Assembly (NCBI GenBank): GCA_900315455.1
Contig: OMZE01000019.1
Coordinates: forward strand, 120,479 to 184,478
Length of the DNA: 64,000 nt
Direction: 5' to 3'
From: an uncultured Prevotellaceae bacterium
GTDB lineage: Bacteria > Bacteroidota > Bacteroidia > Bacteroidales > Bacteroidaceae
In this document: positions 28,798 to 38,201 of the stretch, in pieces
Position numbering within the stretch: the first letter of the stretch is position 1
Layout: every line of letters starts with the position of its first letter
Notes under the pieces: model-generated
What the model was told of the DNA's origin: nothing
Seen by the model: the letters and a program-made list of their open reading frames with translations, nothing else
The model's database searches: none
Program-made: the position numbers and the translations under genes

Positions 28798-31086
28798 ATG
28801 AGAAGAAAAGCCCTGTTCACCCTATTGCTCACACTCTGCTCGCTCATAGCAAGCGCAGCACCCATCGGCACCTGGACCTCCTACCTGGCCTACGGCAACA
28901 TCACAGAGATTGTGCCCACGGGCAACACCGTCTATGTGCTCAGTTCGGGCGGACTCTTCTCCTACCGTATCTCCGACAACAGCGTACAGACCTACGACAA
29001 CACCAATGTGCTCAGCGACTGCAACATCGCGCACATCGCCTATTGCAAGGCAGCACATCGGCTCATCATCACCTACCAGAACCAGAATATCGACCTTCTT
29101 GACGACAATGGCGACGTAGTCAACGTGTCGGCTCTCTACAACAAGACGACCACCGACGACAAGACCATCAATGAAGTGAGGGTGGTGGGGACATACGCCT
29201 ATATCTCCACCAACTTTGGCATTTTGAAACTTCATGTAGGGAAAGGGGAATTCAGCGACACATACAACCTGGGGCGCAAGGTGATGTCGACACTCGTCCA
29301 CGGCGACGAAATCTATGCCGGATGTGGCAAGGAGGGCATCCTCAAGGCACGACTCTCCGACAACCTGCTCGACAAAGGCAACTGGACCCAGGAGAGCGAC
29401 GTGGTGGCCAACAACCTGTTCTTCTTCGACAACCACCTGCTGGCTGTGGCCGACGGCAGCCTGTGCATGAAAGACGGCGACGAATGGCAGAAGATAGGCT
29501 CCCCGGGATATTCCTTCCACAGCCAGGCCGACGACCGGCTCATCCTCGGCCGTGCCGACCAAATTCTCATCTACACCTCGGTGAGCCAGTACACCGCCAT
29601 CGCCCACCCCCACAAAGCCACGGCATTCGTCTACGACAAGACCAACGACTGCTATTGGAGCAACCAGGCCGACAACAAACTCTACTCGCTCACGCTCGAC
29701 GGACAAACCATAGAGCCCAAGACCGTCGATATACGGCCCGATGGCCCTGACTACAACTACTTCGGATTCCTGAAATTTGCCCACAACACCCTCTACTCCT
29801 GCGGCGGGGGCCTCGACGGGTTCAACGAACTCTACCGCAAAGCCGTGGCGCAGACCTTCAGCAATGACGAATGGACGATCTTTGAAGACAATATCGGCGA
29901 CAGGGTGAGCAGCGTGCTCCAAGACTGGGTATGCCTTGATATCGACCCCAAAGACCTCTCACATGTGATGGTGGGCGGAAGAGCAGGCCTGTATGAATTC
30001 AAGAACACCAAGTTTACCAAATACTACACCCCGAAAAACAGCCTATTGGAGTATGCCACCGACAACGAGAGTCCCAACCATGTGCTCACCCTCGGCGTCA
30101 TCTTCGACAAGTCGGGCAACCTGTGGTGCCTCAACAGCCAAGCCAAGTCGGCCTCCATCCTCGAGATGAAAACCGACGGCACCTGGGTGTCGCACCACCA
30201 GCAGGCGCTGATGGATGACAACGGCAGGAGTCTCGGCGCGATGAAGAACATGATGTTCGACAGCCACAACCACCTGTGGTTCGTCAACAACCACTATGCA
30301 TCGCCGTCGTTCTACTGCTACGACACGACCACTGATGCCCTGAACCACTACACCACCTTCATCAACCAAGACGGCACACAGGTGGCCAACATCGTGGGCA
30401 TACGCTGCATCGCCGAGGATAAAGAAGGGAACATCTGGATAGGTACCAACGTGGGACCCCTCATGCTCGCTGCCGACCAACTGAACAGTGGGTCGGAGGC
30501 CGTACTCACACAGGTGAAGGTGCCCCGCAACGATGGAACCAATTTCGCCGACTATCTGCTTACGGGCGTCGACATCACCTGTATGGCCGTGGATGGGGGA
30601 AACCGGAAATGGTTTGGCACCAACGGCAATGGTGTCTATCTCATCAGTGCCGACAACTACGTACAGGTGCATCACTTCCTGACAACCAACAGCCAGTTGC
30701 TCTCCAACAACATTGAGTCGGTGACCATCAACGACCAAACTGGTGAGGTGTTCTTCGGCACCGATATGGGACTCTGCTCCTATATGAGCGATGCCAGCGC
30801 CACCACCGATGAGATGACCACAGACAATGTATATGCCTATCCCAACCCCGTGAGACCCGACTATACTGGCCTCATCACCGTGACAGGACTCTCGATGGAT
30901 GCCGACGTGAAAATCGTGACAGCGAGTGGCGCCCTCGTGGCACAGGGAAGGAGTAACGGCGGGTCGTTCACCTGGGACGGTTGCGACAGCAGCGGCCATC
31001 GTGTTGCCTCTGGCGTCTACATGGTCATGACGGCCACCAAGGAGGGAAAGAGCGGCACTGTATGCAAGATAGCCATCGTCAACTGA
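28798..31086 (+). CDS. porZ: Type IX secretion attachment protein PorZ
   Basis: 762 residues, close to the ~776 of P. gingivalis PorZ. Signal peptide (RKALFTLLLTLCSLIASA), then a two-propeller body beginning with the family-typical PIGTWTSYLAYGNITEIVPT. Repeated blades include GNLWCLNS, NHLWFVNN, GNIWIGTN and NRKWFGTN. The C-terminus is a type IX sorting-type domain (YAYPNPVRPDYTGLITVTG, ending SGTVCKIAIVN). PorZ belongs to the surface attachment complex that exchanges the sorting domain for an anionic LPS. Its neighbours here are a GT-C-like protein and an acyltransferase, both plausible cell-surface glycan enzymes. Gene naming rests on architecture and the N-terminal signature. Confidence 0.88.
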   Translation: MRRKALFTLLLTLCSLIASAAPIGTWTSYLAYGNITEIVPTGNTVYVLSSGGLFSYRISDNSVQTYDNTNVLSDCNIAHIAYCKAAHRLIITYQNQNIDLLDDNGDVVNVSALYNKTTTDDKTINEVRVVGTYAYISTNFGILKLHVGKGEFSDTYNLGRKVMSTLVHGDEIYAGCGKEGILKARLSDNLLDKGNWTQESDVVANNLFFFDNHLLAVADGSLCMKDGDEWQKIGSPGYSFHSQADDRLILGRADQILIYTSVSQYTAIAHPHKATAFVYDKTNDCYWSNQADNKLYSLTLDGQTIEPKTVDIRPDGPDYNYFGFLKFAHNTLYSCGGGLDGFNELYRKAVAQTFSNDEWTIFEDNIGDRVSSVLQDWVCLDIDPKDLSHVMVGGRAGLYEFKNTKFTKYYTPKNSLLEYATDNESPNHVLTLGVIFDKSGNLWCLNSQAKSASILEMKTDGTWVSHHQQALMDDNGRSLGAMKNMMFDSHNHLWFVNNHYASPSFYCYDTTTDALNHYTTFINQDGTQVANIVGIRCIAEDKEGNIWIGTNVGPLMLAADQLNSGSEAVLTQVKVPRNDGTNFADYLLTGVDITCMAVDGGNRKWFGTNGNGVYLISADNYVQVHHFLTTNSQLLSNNIESVTINDQTGEVFFGTDMGLCSYMSDASATTDEMTTDNVYAYPNPVRPDYTGLITVTGLSMDADVKIVTASGALVAQGRSNGGSFTWDGCDSSGHRVASGVYMVMTATKEGKSGTVCKIAIVN

Positions 31087-31087
31087 C

Positions 31088-32548
31088 ATGATTACCACTG
31101 AAGACCACCGCTGCACGTCAAGAAACATAAAAGCCTCTTTTATGTCGAATGCATTGTGGTGGGTGGTTTGTTGCCAGCCATTGGTAGTATGGGCGGTGGT
31201 CTCCCTTTTACCCACATTCGACGACTGGACATACCTCACCAGTCCACAAACAGCACCTTTCTCTTTCTCACTGCTATTGCCCTGGGACACCTATTGGCGG
31301 CCTTTCGACGGACTGACAGGCTATCTTGTGGGACAAGACATCAGGCTGTTTCCTCTCTTGAACCACCTCCTGGTGCTCTCGGCACATCTCATCAACACCG
31401 TCCTGGTATACTTGATTTCTCGCCGGTTGAAGTTCGACAACGCTGCGACAAATATTGCCGTATTGTTTTTCTACTTCTCGCCCGGCATGCTCGGCACAGT
31501 GCTCGATATCGACTCCATCAACCAGGCTTCCACCCTCATGTGGGGACTGGCACTGGTATATGTCTCTCTTCTCCAACTGCGCCATCGTCGCCTGTTGATG
31601 GCAATTTGTCTATTTGTTGCCATCCTCTGCAAGGAGAACGGACTGACTTTTATCATCATCTCACCGATGCTGACGTATGCCTTCGGCAAGAGGAATAAGC
31701 GCGACATTTCCCTCGACTTCGTGTGGCTGGCAACAGTCGGCATCCTCTACCTCGCCTTGAGGTTCTGCCTCCCACAGGACAATGTGGAAATCGGAAGCGT
31801 GTATTTTGAAGGCGGGGTAGCACAGAAACTGCGCAACATCGGGATGTTCCTGGGTTTCTCATGGGTTCCGGTAGATTTTGTGAGCCTGCTTCATCCACCA
31901 AGCCGCAATCTCCTGCTCGTTGTCCTGACATTAGCACTGGGAATACCTTTCCTGGCGATGCTGTGGACAAGACAGCGGCGACATCTCCTCAGCAAACCCT
32001 TCATCGGTCTGATGCTCTGTGCCCTCGTGGCGGCGTCCATGCACCTCGCCACCATTTTCACGGTCATGCACACCTATGCCGGACTGCCCTTCATCGCATT
32101 GTCGGTGGCCTATCTCTTCCAACAGTCTTCTTCACGCTCTTCCCTGCAATGGGCTTTCCTGATGTGGTTGGCATCGGTGCTAGTGACCGACGTACACCAC
32201 ACCCTCAAGGCCTACGACTCCGGGATGACAGGCAAGAGGATGGCAGAACAGGTGTTGGAACAGACGAAAGCGCCTTGTGGGAGAGTGCAGATACTGGTCG
32301 TGGATGACAACTACCCCAAATATTCCATGTTTTGCGTCATACCTTACCAGGCATTCGGATGGGGCGCAGCAGTAAGGTATGCCACAGGCTACGAATGGCC
32401 ACAGGAAATCGATGAGCGCCTGCTGGCAGATGAAGACACCACACTCGTCCGCGGCATGGCCCAGGAGGCTTTCGGGAAGGGATACGACGGGGTATGGGTC
32501 ATCTGCCATGACAAGGTGAAGGTGCTCACCCCGGAAACAACCAAATGA
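31088..32548 (+). CDS. Polytopic membrane protein, GT-C-like putative glycosyltransferase
   Basis: 486 residues, with about ten hydrophobic segments in the first 380 and a soluble ~100-residue tail (QILVVDDNYPKYSMF onward). Features recalling the PMT/GT-C superfamily: an acidic pair just after the first helix (LLPTFDDWTYL), YWRPFDG in the first loop, and a LCKENG motif in a later loop, as in lipid-linked-sugar transferases. I see no nucleotide-sugar GT-A/GT-B motif. It starts one base after the porZ stop (a second ATG at 31142 is possible) and overlaps the acyltransferase by four bases. A role in surface-polysaccharide or LPS decoration is inferred from topology and context. Confidence 0.75.
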   Translation: MITTEDHRCTSRNIKASFMSNALWWVVCCQPLVVWAVVSLLPTFDDWTYLTSPQTAPFSFSLLLPWDTYWRPFDGLTGYLVGQDIRLFPLLNHLLVLSAHLINTVLVYLISRRLKFDNAATNIAVLFFYFSPGMLGTVLDIDSINQASTLMWGLALVYVSLLQLRHRRLLMAICLFVAILCKENGLTFIIISPMLTYAFGKRNKRDISLDFVWLATVGILYLALRFCLPQDNVEIGSVYFEGGVAQKLRNIGMFLGFSWVPVDFVSLLHPPSRNLLLVVLTLALGIPFLAMLWTRQRRHLLSKPFIGLMLCALVAASMHLATIFTVMHTYAGLPFIALSVAYLFQQSSSRSSLQWAFLMWLASVLVTDVHHTLKAYDSGMTGKRMAEQVLEQTKAPCGRVQILVVDDNYPKYSMFCVIPYQAFGWGAAVRYATGYEWPQEIDERLLADEDTTLVRGMAQEAFGKGYDGVWVICHDKVKVLTPETTK

Positions 32549-33672
32549 GAGAGGATATGCAGAAAGGAAAACGTCTGATATATGTGGATATCGTCAAGGG
32601 AGTGGCCATCACTGCCGTTGTCTTGCTGCATGTAGACTATGCTTTCCACAACAGCACTTTCCTGCCCCTGTGGTCGTTGCTGGGAAATTCATGGCACGTC
32701 TGCGTGTTTTTCATGGTCAGTGGCTTCTTCCTGAAAAACGAGTCGCTACTCCATACCCAGCCATTCCTACAACGGAAAGCCCACCTGCTGTATCTTCCCC
32801 TCATTTGCTATTACCTGGTGTTCTTGCTCCTCCATAATGCATTCATTCACATCGGGTTTTATGAGGTGGGCATGGAATATGGAGGAAAGGTGATGGCGCC
32901 GTTTGGCACAGCCGATTTCCTGCGACACTTCGCTGCCTCATTGGTCTTGGCAGGACGGGAACCTCTGTTGGCCCCACTATGGTTTGTCAGTGTCATGATT
33001 ATCGCCTTCGTGCTGATGTGGGGCGTAAGCAAGGTCCTGAGTCTTTTCCTTGGCAGGTGGCAACATGATGTCAACAGCAAGGCGTTCGAATATACCCGGA
33101 TGTGTGTCATCCTGCTGGCATGCATCATCATGCACCTGCTCAGCAATGTCTTCCACTTCAATATTCCCCGGTTCAACAACAGTTTCACGGCATTATGGCT
33201 CATCCTCTGTGGCTATTTCGTTTTCCAGAAAATGAAGATGAGGTTCGACAGCATGAAGGTCGCGGTGGCATGTGCTGTTGCGGTATATGCCTGCAATATC
33301 GTGTTTGGGGCGAACGTATTGATGACCAACAGTTACCACAACATCGTGTCACTGACCATCTGCACGTTCTCGGCTTTGTATGTCATCTGCTTTGTGGCCA
33401 AGAAGGTGCAAACTACCCTCTTGGGCAGACTGATGGCGTGGGTGGGCAACCACAGTTATGCCATCATGGCACTGCATCTGCTGGCCTTTAAGATAGCCAC
33501 GGTCGGGCTTCGCCTGACCTTGTTTCCCAAGCAGCCACTGAGTCCACTCAATCCTGTGGCAGGAAACTCGTTATGGCTGCTGCTTTATTTTACCATCATT
33601 GGGGTCATTCTGCCCGCGTTACTGGCTTCTATCTACGCATGCCTTTGTAGGCGCTTGTCCGGCAACACCTGA
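32545..33672 (+). CDS. Acyltransferase family 3 membrane protein (OafA/WecH-like)
   Basis: 375 residues, about ten membrane helices. The N-terminal signature is LIYVDIVKGVAITAVVLLHV at about 10-29, with the catalytic-type histidine, then FFMVSGFFLKNESLL near 56-70. The arginine/histidine-containing loops fit O-acyltransferases that acetylate surface sugars. ATGA overlap with the preceding GT-C-like gene indicates coupling. A second ATG (residue 5) is also possible. It is the last gene of the leuS-porZ run, and its stop lies 12 bases from that of the convergent asnB. Confidence 0.88.
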   Translation: MREDMQKGKRLIYVDIVKGVAITAVVLLHVDYAFHNSTFLPLWSLLGNSWHVCVFFMVSGFFLKNESLLHTQPFLQRKAHLLYLPLICYYLVFLLLHNAFIHIGFYEVGMEYGGKVMAPFGTADFLRHFAASLVLAGREPLLAPLWFVSVMIIAFVLMWGVSKVLSLFLGRWQHDVNSKAFEYTRMCVILLACIIMHLLSNVFHFNIPRFNNSFTALWLILCGYFVFQKMKMRFDSMKVAVACAVAVYACNIVFGANVLMTNSYHNIVSLTICTFSALYVICFVAKKVQTTLLGRLMAWVGNHSYAIMALHLLAFKIATVGLRLTLFPKQPLSPLNPVAGNSLWLLLYFTIIGVILPALLASIYACLCRRLSGNT

Positions 33673-33684
33673 CCACTACCACAT

Positions 33685-35349
33685 TCAATACGCCTGTTCG
33701 TGTACCCCCTTGACGGCACGGCCGCTGGGGTCGTTGAGACCACGGAAGGAGGCATCCCATTCCAGTGCTATGGCAGTGCTGCATGCCACACTCTCCTCGC
33801 TGGGCACACTGCGGGCAGCAGAGTCGCTGGGGAAATGCTCGGCGAAGATGCTGCGGTAATAGTATTCTTCCTTGTTCTTCGGCGGGTTGACAGGGAACCG
33901 CTCGGCGGCATGGGCCATCTCCTCGTCGGAAACTGCCGCTGCTGTAACTGCCTTCAGGGTATCAATCCACGAATACCCCACCCCATCGCTGAACTGCTCT
34001 TTCTGTCGCCATGCCACCTCGGCGGGCAACATATCGGCGAAAGCCTCACGCACAATGCGTTTCTCCATGGTCGTGCCAGGACACATCTTCGCCTCGGGGT
34101 TGATACGCATCGCTACATCAAGAAACGACTTATCGAGGAAGGGCACACGGCCTTCCACCCCCCATGCCGACAAACTCTTGTTGGCACGAAGACAGTCGTA
34201 GAGGTGGAGTTTGGAGAGTTTGCGCACGGTTTCCTCGTGGAACGCCCGTGCCGAAGGGGCTTTGTGGAAATAGAGATAACCACCGAAGACCTCATCGGCA
34301 CCTTCACCGGAAAGCACCATCTTGATGCCCATCGATTTGATGACACGGGCCAACAGGTACATCGGCGTAGAGGCACGGACGGTAGTCACGTCATAAGTCT
34401 CGATGAAGTAGATGACATCGCGCAGGGCATCAAGCCCCTCCTGGATAGTATAATTGATTTCATGATGCACGGTGCCAATGTGGTTGGCCACAAGCCGGGC
34501 CTTTGCCAGGTCGGGTGCCCCTTTCAATCCCACGGCAAACGAATGGAGACGGGGCCAGTAGGCCCTTGTGCGGGATTCGTCCTCGATGCGCATCTCACTG
34601 TATTTCTCAGCAATGGCCGAGATGACCGACGAGTCGAGGCCACCGCTGAGCAACACGCCATAGGGCACGTCGGACATCAGTTGCCGTCGCACCGCGTCTT
34701 CGAGTGCATCATGGACATCTGAGACACTCGCCCCATTGTCTTTCACCGCCTCATAGTCGAACCAATCGCGTCTATAATACCGTTTCATGCCCGGTTCACG
34801 ACTCCAGTAGTAATACCCCGGCAAGAACGGCTCGTAGCGCTCGCATTGCCCTTCCAGCGCCTTCAGTTCCGACGCCACATAGACAAGGCCATCGGCATCG
34901 TAGCCGATATAAAGCGGTATCACGCCGATGGGGTCGCGGGCGATGAGATACTCATCGCGCTCCTCATCATAGAGCACGAAGGCGAAGATGCCGTTGAGTT
35001 CTTCCAGGAAGTCGATACCCTTGTCGCGATAGAGCGCCAGGATGACCTCGCAGTCGCTGCCTGTCTGGAAATCATACTGTCCGGCATACCTCCGGCGTAT
35101 GTCCTGATGGTTGTATATCTCACCGTTGACGGCGAGCACCAACTTGCGGTCGGGAGAATACAACGGCTGCCGTCCTGACTCTGGGTCGACAATGCTCAAC
35201 CTTTCATGGGCGAGTATGGCAGAGCCTCCACAATATACCCCGCTCCAGTCGGGTCCGCGATGACGGATTTTCTGACTCATCTTCAATGCTTTCCCACGCA
35301 ACTCCTGCGTCTGCTGCCTGATATTCAATATGGATACGATTCCACACAT
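33685..35349 (-). CDS. asnB: Asparagine synthase (glutamine-hydrolysing), AsnB type
   Basis: 554 residues, exactly the E. coli AsnB length. The start at 35349 is fixed because the catalytic cysteine must follow the initiator Met (MCGIVSI); the open frame upstream to 35424 is not used. The N-terminal class-II glutaminase domain has RHRGPDWSG near 30-38 and LAVNGEIYNH near 71-80. The synthetase domain has the PP-loop GVLLSGGLDSSVIS near 228-241. It turns aspartate, ATP and glutamine into asparagine. Last gene of the leftward amidotransferase run, 13 bases after carB'. Confidence 0.97.
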   Translation of the reverse strand: MCGIVSILNIRQQTQELRGKALKMSQKIRHRGPDWSGVYCGGSAILAHERLSIVDPESGRQPLYSPDRKLVLAVNGEIYNHQDIRRRYAGQYDFQTGSDCEVILALYRDKGIDFLEELNGIFAFVLYDEERDEYLIARDPIGVIPLYIGYDADGLVYVASELKALEGQCERYEPFLPGYYYWSREPGMKRYYRRDWFDYEAVKDNGASVSDVHDALEDAVRRQLMSDVPYGVLLSGGLDSSVISAIAEKYSEMRIEDESRTRAYWPRLHSFAVGLKGAPDLAKARLVANHIGTVHHEINYTIQEGLDALRDVIYFIETYDVTTVRASTPMYLLARVIKSMGIKMVLSGEGADEVFGGYLYFHKAPSARAFHEETVRKLSKLHLYDCLRANKSLSAWGVEGRVPFLDKSFLDVAMRINPEAKMCPGTTMEKRIVREAFADMLPAEVAWRQKEQFSDGVGYSWIDTLKAVTAAAVSDEEMAHAAERFPVNPPKNKEEYYYRSIFAEHFPSDSAARSVPSEESVACSTAIALEWDASFRGLNDPSGRAVKGVHEQAY

Positions 35350-35362
35350 ATTCCTTGATTTT

Positions 35363-37075
35363 TTATAAGTACGACATATAAAGATAATTGGTCTGGGCAG
35401 GATATTCGGCTGCCAGCGTGTCAATCTGGTTGACTGTGGGCACGATGCCCAACTCCTCGCGCCACTGACGGACGAGGAGTCCCGCCTTCTCCATGTTCAT
35501 ATTGGCCTCCAATCCCAGTGCCCGTGCTATCTGGAAATCGGAAAAGCCATAGACCTTGGCGGCACGAAGCAACCCGGAAAACTCAGGTGCTTCAAGGCAT
35601 TCCATCAGTTCGGTGTGCTCCATAAAGGTGGCGAGCACAGAGATGTGGGACTGTTGCCTCAACTGCTGGTCGATGCTGACGATGTGTTTCATCTTCTGGA
35701 GAAACCATCGGTCTATCATCGTAAGATGGTGAATCTGCTCTATGCTGTAGCCTATCCTCAGTGCTTCCGACAATACGAAGACCCGCATGTCGGTGGGTGC
35801 TCGGAGTGCCTCGTTGATGGCATCCGTGCCCGAATGCCTGTCGCTGCCTTGCCGGTTTTCCACAAACCCATGCATCCCCTGGCCTATCATGCGCAAGCCT
35901 TTCTGGAGGGCTTCCTCAAAGGTTCTGCCGATGGCCATCACCTCGCCCACGCTCTTCATCGACGAGCCCAACTGCCGTTTCACGCCATAAAACTTGGTCA
36001 GGTCCCAACGGGGTATCTTGCACACCACATAGTCGAGGGCAGGCTCAAAGAAGGCACTCGTGGTCTTGGTGACGGAGTTATTGAGTTCGAAGAGACCATA
36101 CCCCAGACCGAGTTTGGCAGCCACGAAAGCCAGCGGATAGCCCGTGGCCTTGCTCGCCAAGGCAGACGACCGTGAAAGACGTGCATTGACCTCGATGACC
36201 CGATAGTCTTCCGACTGTGGGTTAAGGGCATACTGCACATTGCACTCGCCCACGATGCCGATATGGCGGATAATCTTGATGGCCAGGGCCCGCAACTTGT
36301 GGTATTCGGCATTAGAGAGGGTTTGCGAGGGTGCCACCACTATCGACTCGCCCGTATGGATGCCCAAAGGGTCGAGATTCTCCATGTTGCATACAGTGAT
36401 ACAGTTGTCGTAACAGTCGCGCACCACTTCATACTCTATCTCCTTCCATCCCTTCAGCGACTTCTCCACAAGCACCTGCGGCGAGAAGGAGAAGGCTTCC
36501 TCTGCCTGAACCAGCAATTCCTCCTCATTGTCGCAAAAGCCTGAACCAAGTCCACCAAGAGCATAGGCTGCCCGCAGGATGACGGGGAATCCGAGATTGG
36601 CCGCTGCCTTTCTCACTTCACTGATGGTGCTGCAAGCCTCACTCTTGATGGTCTTCACCCCTATCTCATCGAGGCGTTGAACGAAGAGGTCGCGGTCTTC
36701 GGTGTCGATGATGGCCTGCACTGGTGTTCCCAACACCTTGACACCATATCTTTCCAACACCCCGTTGCGGTAGAGTTGCACGCCGCAGTTGAGGGCTGTC
36801 TGTCCTCCAAAACTCAACAGGATGCCATCGGGGCGTTCTTTCTCGATGATACGTTCCACGAAATCGGCCTGCACAGGCTGGAAGTACACCTTGTCGGCTA
36901 CTCCCTTGGATGTCTGCACCGTGGCAACATTAGGATTGACGAGCACCGTCTCGATGCCCTCTTCCCTCAGGGCTTTCAGGGCTTGCGAACCGCTATAATC
37001 GAACTCACCCGCCTGGCCTATCTTCAGTGCCCCGCTTCCCAATAGCAATACTTTCTTTATGTTGTCGTAAGTCAT
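35363..37075 (-). CDS. carB: Carbamoyl-phosphate synthase large subunit, N-terminal half only (eukaryote-like)
   Basis: 570 residues against ~1070 for complete CarB. Present are the pre-ATP-grasp start ([20 protein letters not shown]), the first ATP-grasp domain with [20 protein letters not shown] near 294-313, and the oligomerisation domain (about 400-560). The second ATP-grasp and the allosteric domain are missing. The protein stops cleanly at LYMSYL just where the second half would begin, and asnB starts 13 bases later. Wording such as [12 protein letters not shown] and [18 protein letters not shown] is closer to the CAD/CPS1 type than to E. coli CarB. It follows carA by one base. It may act as a homodimer, pair with a separate second half, or be a degenerate copy. 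Confidence 0.9.
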   Translation of the reverse strand: MTYDNIKKVLLLGSGALKIGQAGEFDYSGSQALKALREEGIETVLVNPNVATVQTSKGVADKVYFQPVQADFVERIIEKERPDGILLSFGGQTALNCGVQLYRNGVLERYGVKVLGTPVQAIIDTEDRDLFVQRLDEIGVKTIKSEACSTISEVRKAAANLGFPVILRAAYALGGLGSGFCDNEEELLVQAEEAFSFSPQVLVEKSLKGWKEIEYEVVRDCYDNCITVCNMENLDPLGIHTGESIVVAPSQTLSNAEYHKLRALAIKIIRHIGIVGECNVQYALNPQSEDYRVIEVNARLSRSSALASKATGYPLAFVAAKLGLGYGLFELNNSVTKTTSAFFEPALDYVVCKIPRWDLTKFYGVKRQLGSSMKSVGEVMAIGRTFEEALQKGLRMIGQGMHGFVENRQGSDRHSGTDAINEALRAPTDMRVFVLSEALRIGYSIEQIHHLTMIDRWFLQKMKHIVSIDQQLRQQSHISVLATFMEHTELMECLEAPEFSGLLRAAKVYGFSDFQIARALGLEANMNMEKAGLLVRQWREELGIVPTVNQIDTLAAEYPAQTNYLYMSYL

Positions 37076-37076
37076 A

Positions 37077-38201
37077 TTATTTCACTGTATGAAGCATTTC
37101 CACAAAATCATCAAACAAGAATTCCGTATCTACAGGTCCGCTGCACGCCTCGGGATGAAACTGAGCCGACAGCCATGGCTTTGACCGGTGCCGGATGCCC
37201 TCATTGGAACCGTCGTTCATGTTCACGAACAGTGCTTCCCATTCGGGGGGCAAAGTGGTGTCGTCGACGGCGTAGCCATGGTTCTGCGAAGTGATGAAAC
37301 ATCGGTTGGTGCCTGTCTGTCTCACGGGTTGGTTGTGGCTGCGATGCCCGTATTTCAACTTGTAGGTCTTTGCCCCTGCCGCCCTGGCCAGGAGTTGGTT
37401 GCCCAGGCAAATGCCCATGCAAGGTCTTACGTTAGGATGCTGTAAGAAAACTCTCAGATGTTCCACCGTGATGCCGCACTGTTCTGGATTCCCCGGACCA
37501 TTTGCCAGGAACAATCCGTCGAAATCGAGTGTATTGAAATCATAGTCCCATGGCACCCTGATGACCTCGATGCCTCGTCGGAGCAAGCAACGGATGATAT
37601 TGGCTTTCACGCCACAATCCACCAACACCACTCTCTTCTTCTGGTTCTGGTCCATGTAGCACGAACGCTCTGGCTGGTAGGTCATCACCTCCTTGCAACT
37701 CACCTGCTCCACCCAGTTCACACTGCCGTAGTCGGCAGAAGAGGGAGTCATGGCAGTCTCTGGTTGCTCATCGCCAATGACCACCCTTCCCATCATCACG
37801 CCACGTTCGCGCAAGCGCATCGTCAGGCGGCGCGTGTCTATTCCCGTGATGGCAGGCACCTGTTCACGGCACAGCCATTGCGCCAACGACTCCTTCGCGT
37901 TCCAGTGCGAATAAGCCTCACTGTAGTCGGCCACAATCATTGCCTTTACATGTATGCGGCCGCTCTCCATCCATGTAGGCAGCCCGTTGCTCTCCAATCC
38001 TACCGATGGCACGCCATAATTGCCAATCAAAGGATAGGTGAACACGAGCATCTGGCCGGCATAACTGGGGTCGGTAAGACTCTCCGGATAGCCTGTCATG
38101 GCGGTATTGAACACCACTTCACCCGATACGTTTTTCTCGGCGCCAAACGACCAGCCCAAGAACTCCGTTCCGTCGTCGAGAATCAGTCTTGCTTGTTTCA
38201 T
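37077..38201 (-). CDS. carA: Carbamoyl-phosphate synthase small subunit
   Basis: 374 residues, the normal size. It hydrolyses glutamine to supply ammonia to CarB. The N-terminal CarA domain ([20 protein letters not shown] near 27-46) is followed by a class-I glutaminase with the nucleophile in [16 protein letters not shown] near 261-276 and His/Glu in [11 protein letters not shown] near 348-358. Its start overlaps the purF stop by four bases and its own stop is one base from carB', so it is tightly coupled on both sides. It is intact even though its partner is halved. Confidence 0.97.
   Translation of the reverse strand: MKQARLILDDGTEFLGWSFGAEKNVSGEVVFNTAMTGYPESLTDPSYAGQMLVFTYPLIGNYGVPSVGLESNGLPTWMESGRIHVKAMIVADYSEAYSHWNAKESLAQWLCREQVPAITGIDTRRLTMRLRERGVMMGRVVIGDEQPETAMTPSSADYGSVNWVEQVSCKEVMTYQPERSCYMDQNQKKRVVLVDCGVKANIIRCLLRRGIEVIRVPWDYDFNTLDFDGLFLANGPGNPEQCGITVEHLRVFLQHPNVRPCMGICLGNQLLARAAGAKTYKLKYGHRSHNQPVRQTGTNRCFITSQNHGYAVDDTTLPPEWEALFVNMNDGSNEGIRHRSKPWLSAQFHPEACSGPVDTEFLFDDFVEMLHTVK

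Noticed and set aside
35350-35424. Upstream extension of asnB
   Set aside because: A class-II glutaminase must begin Met-Cys; the extension would bury the nucleophile and overlaps carB'.
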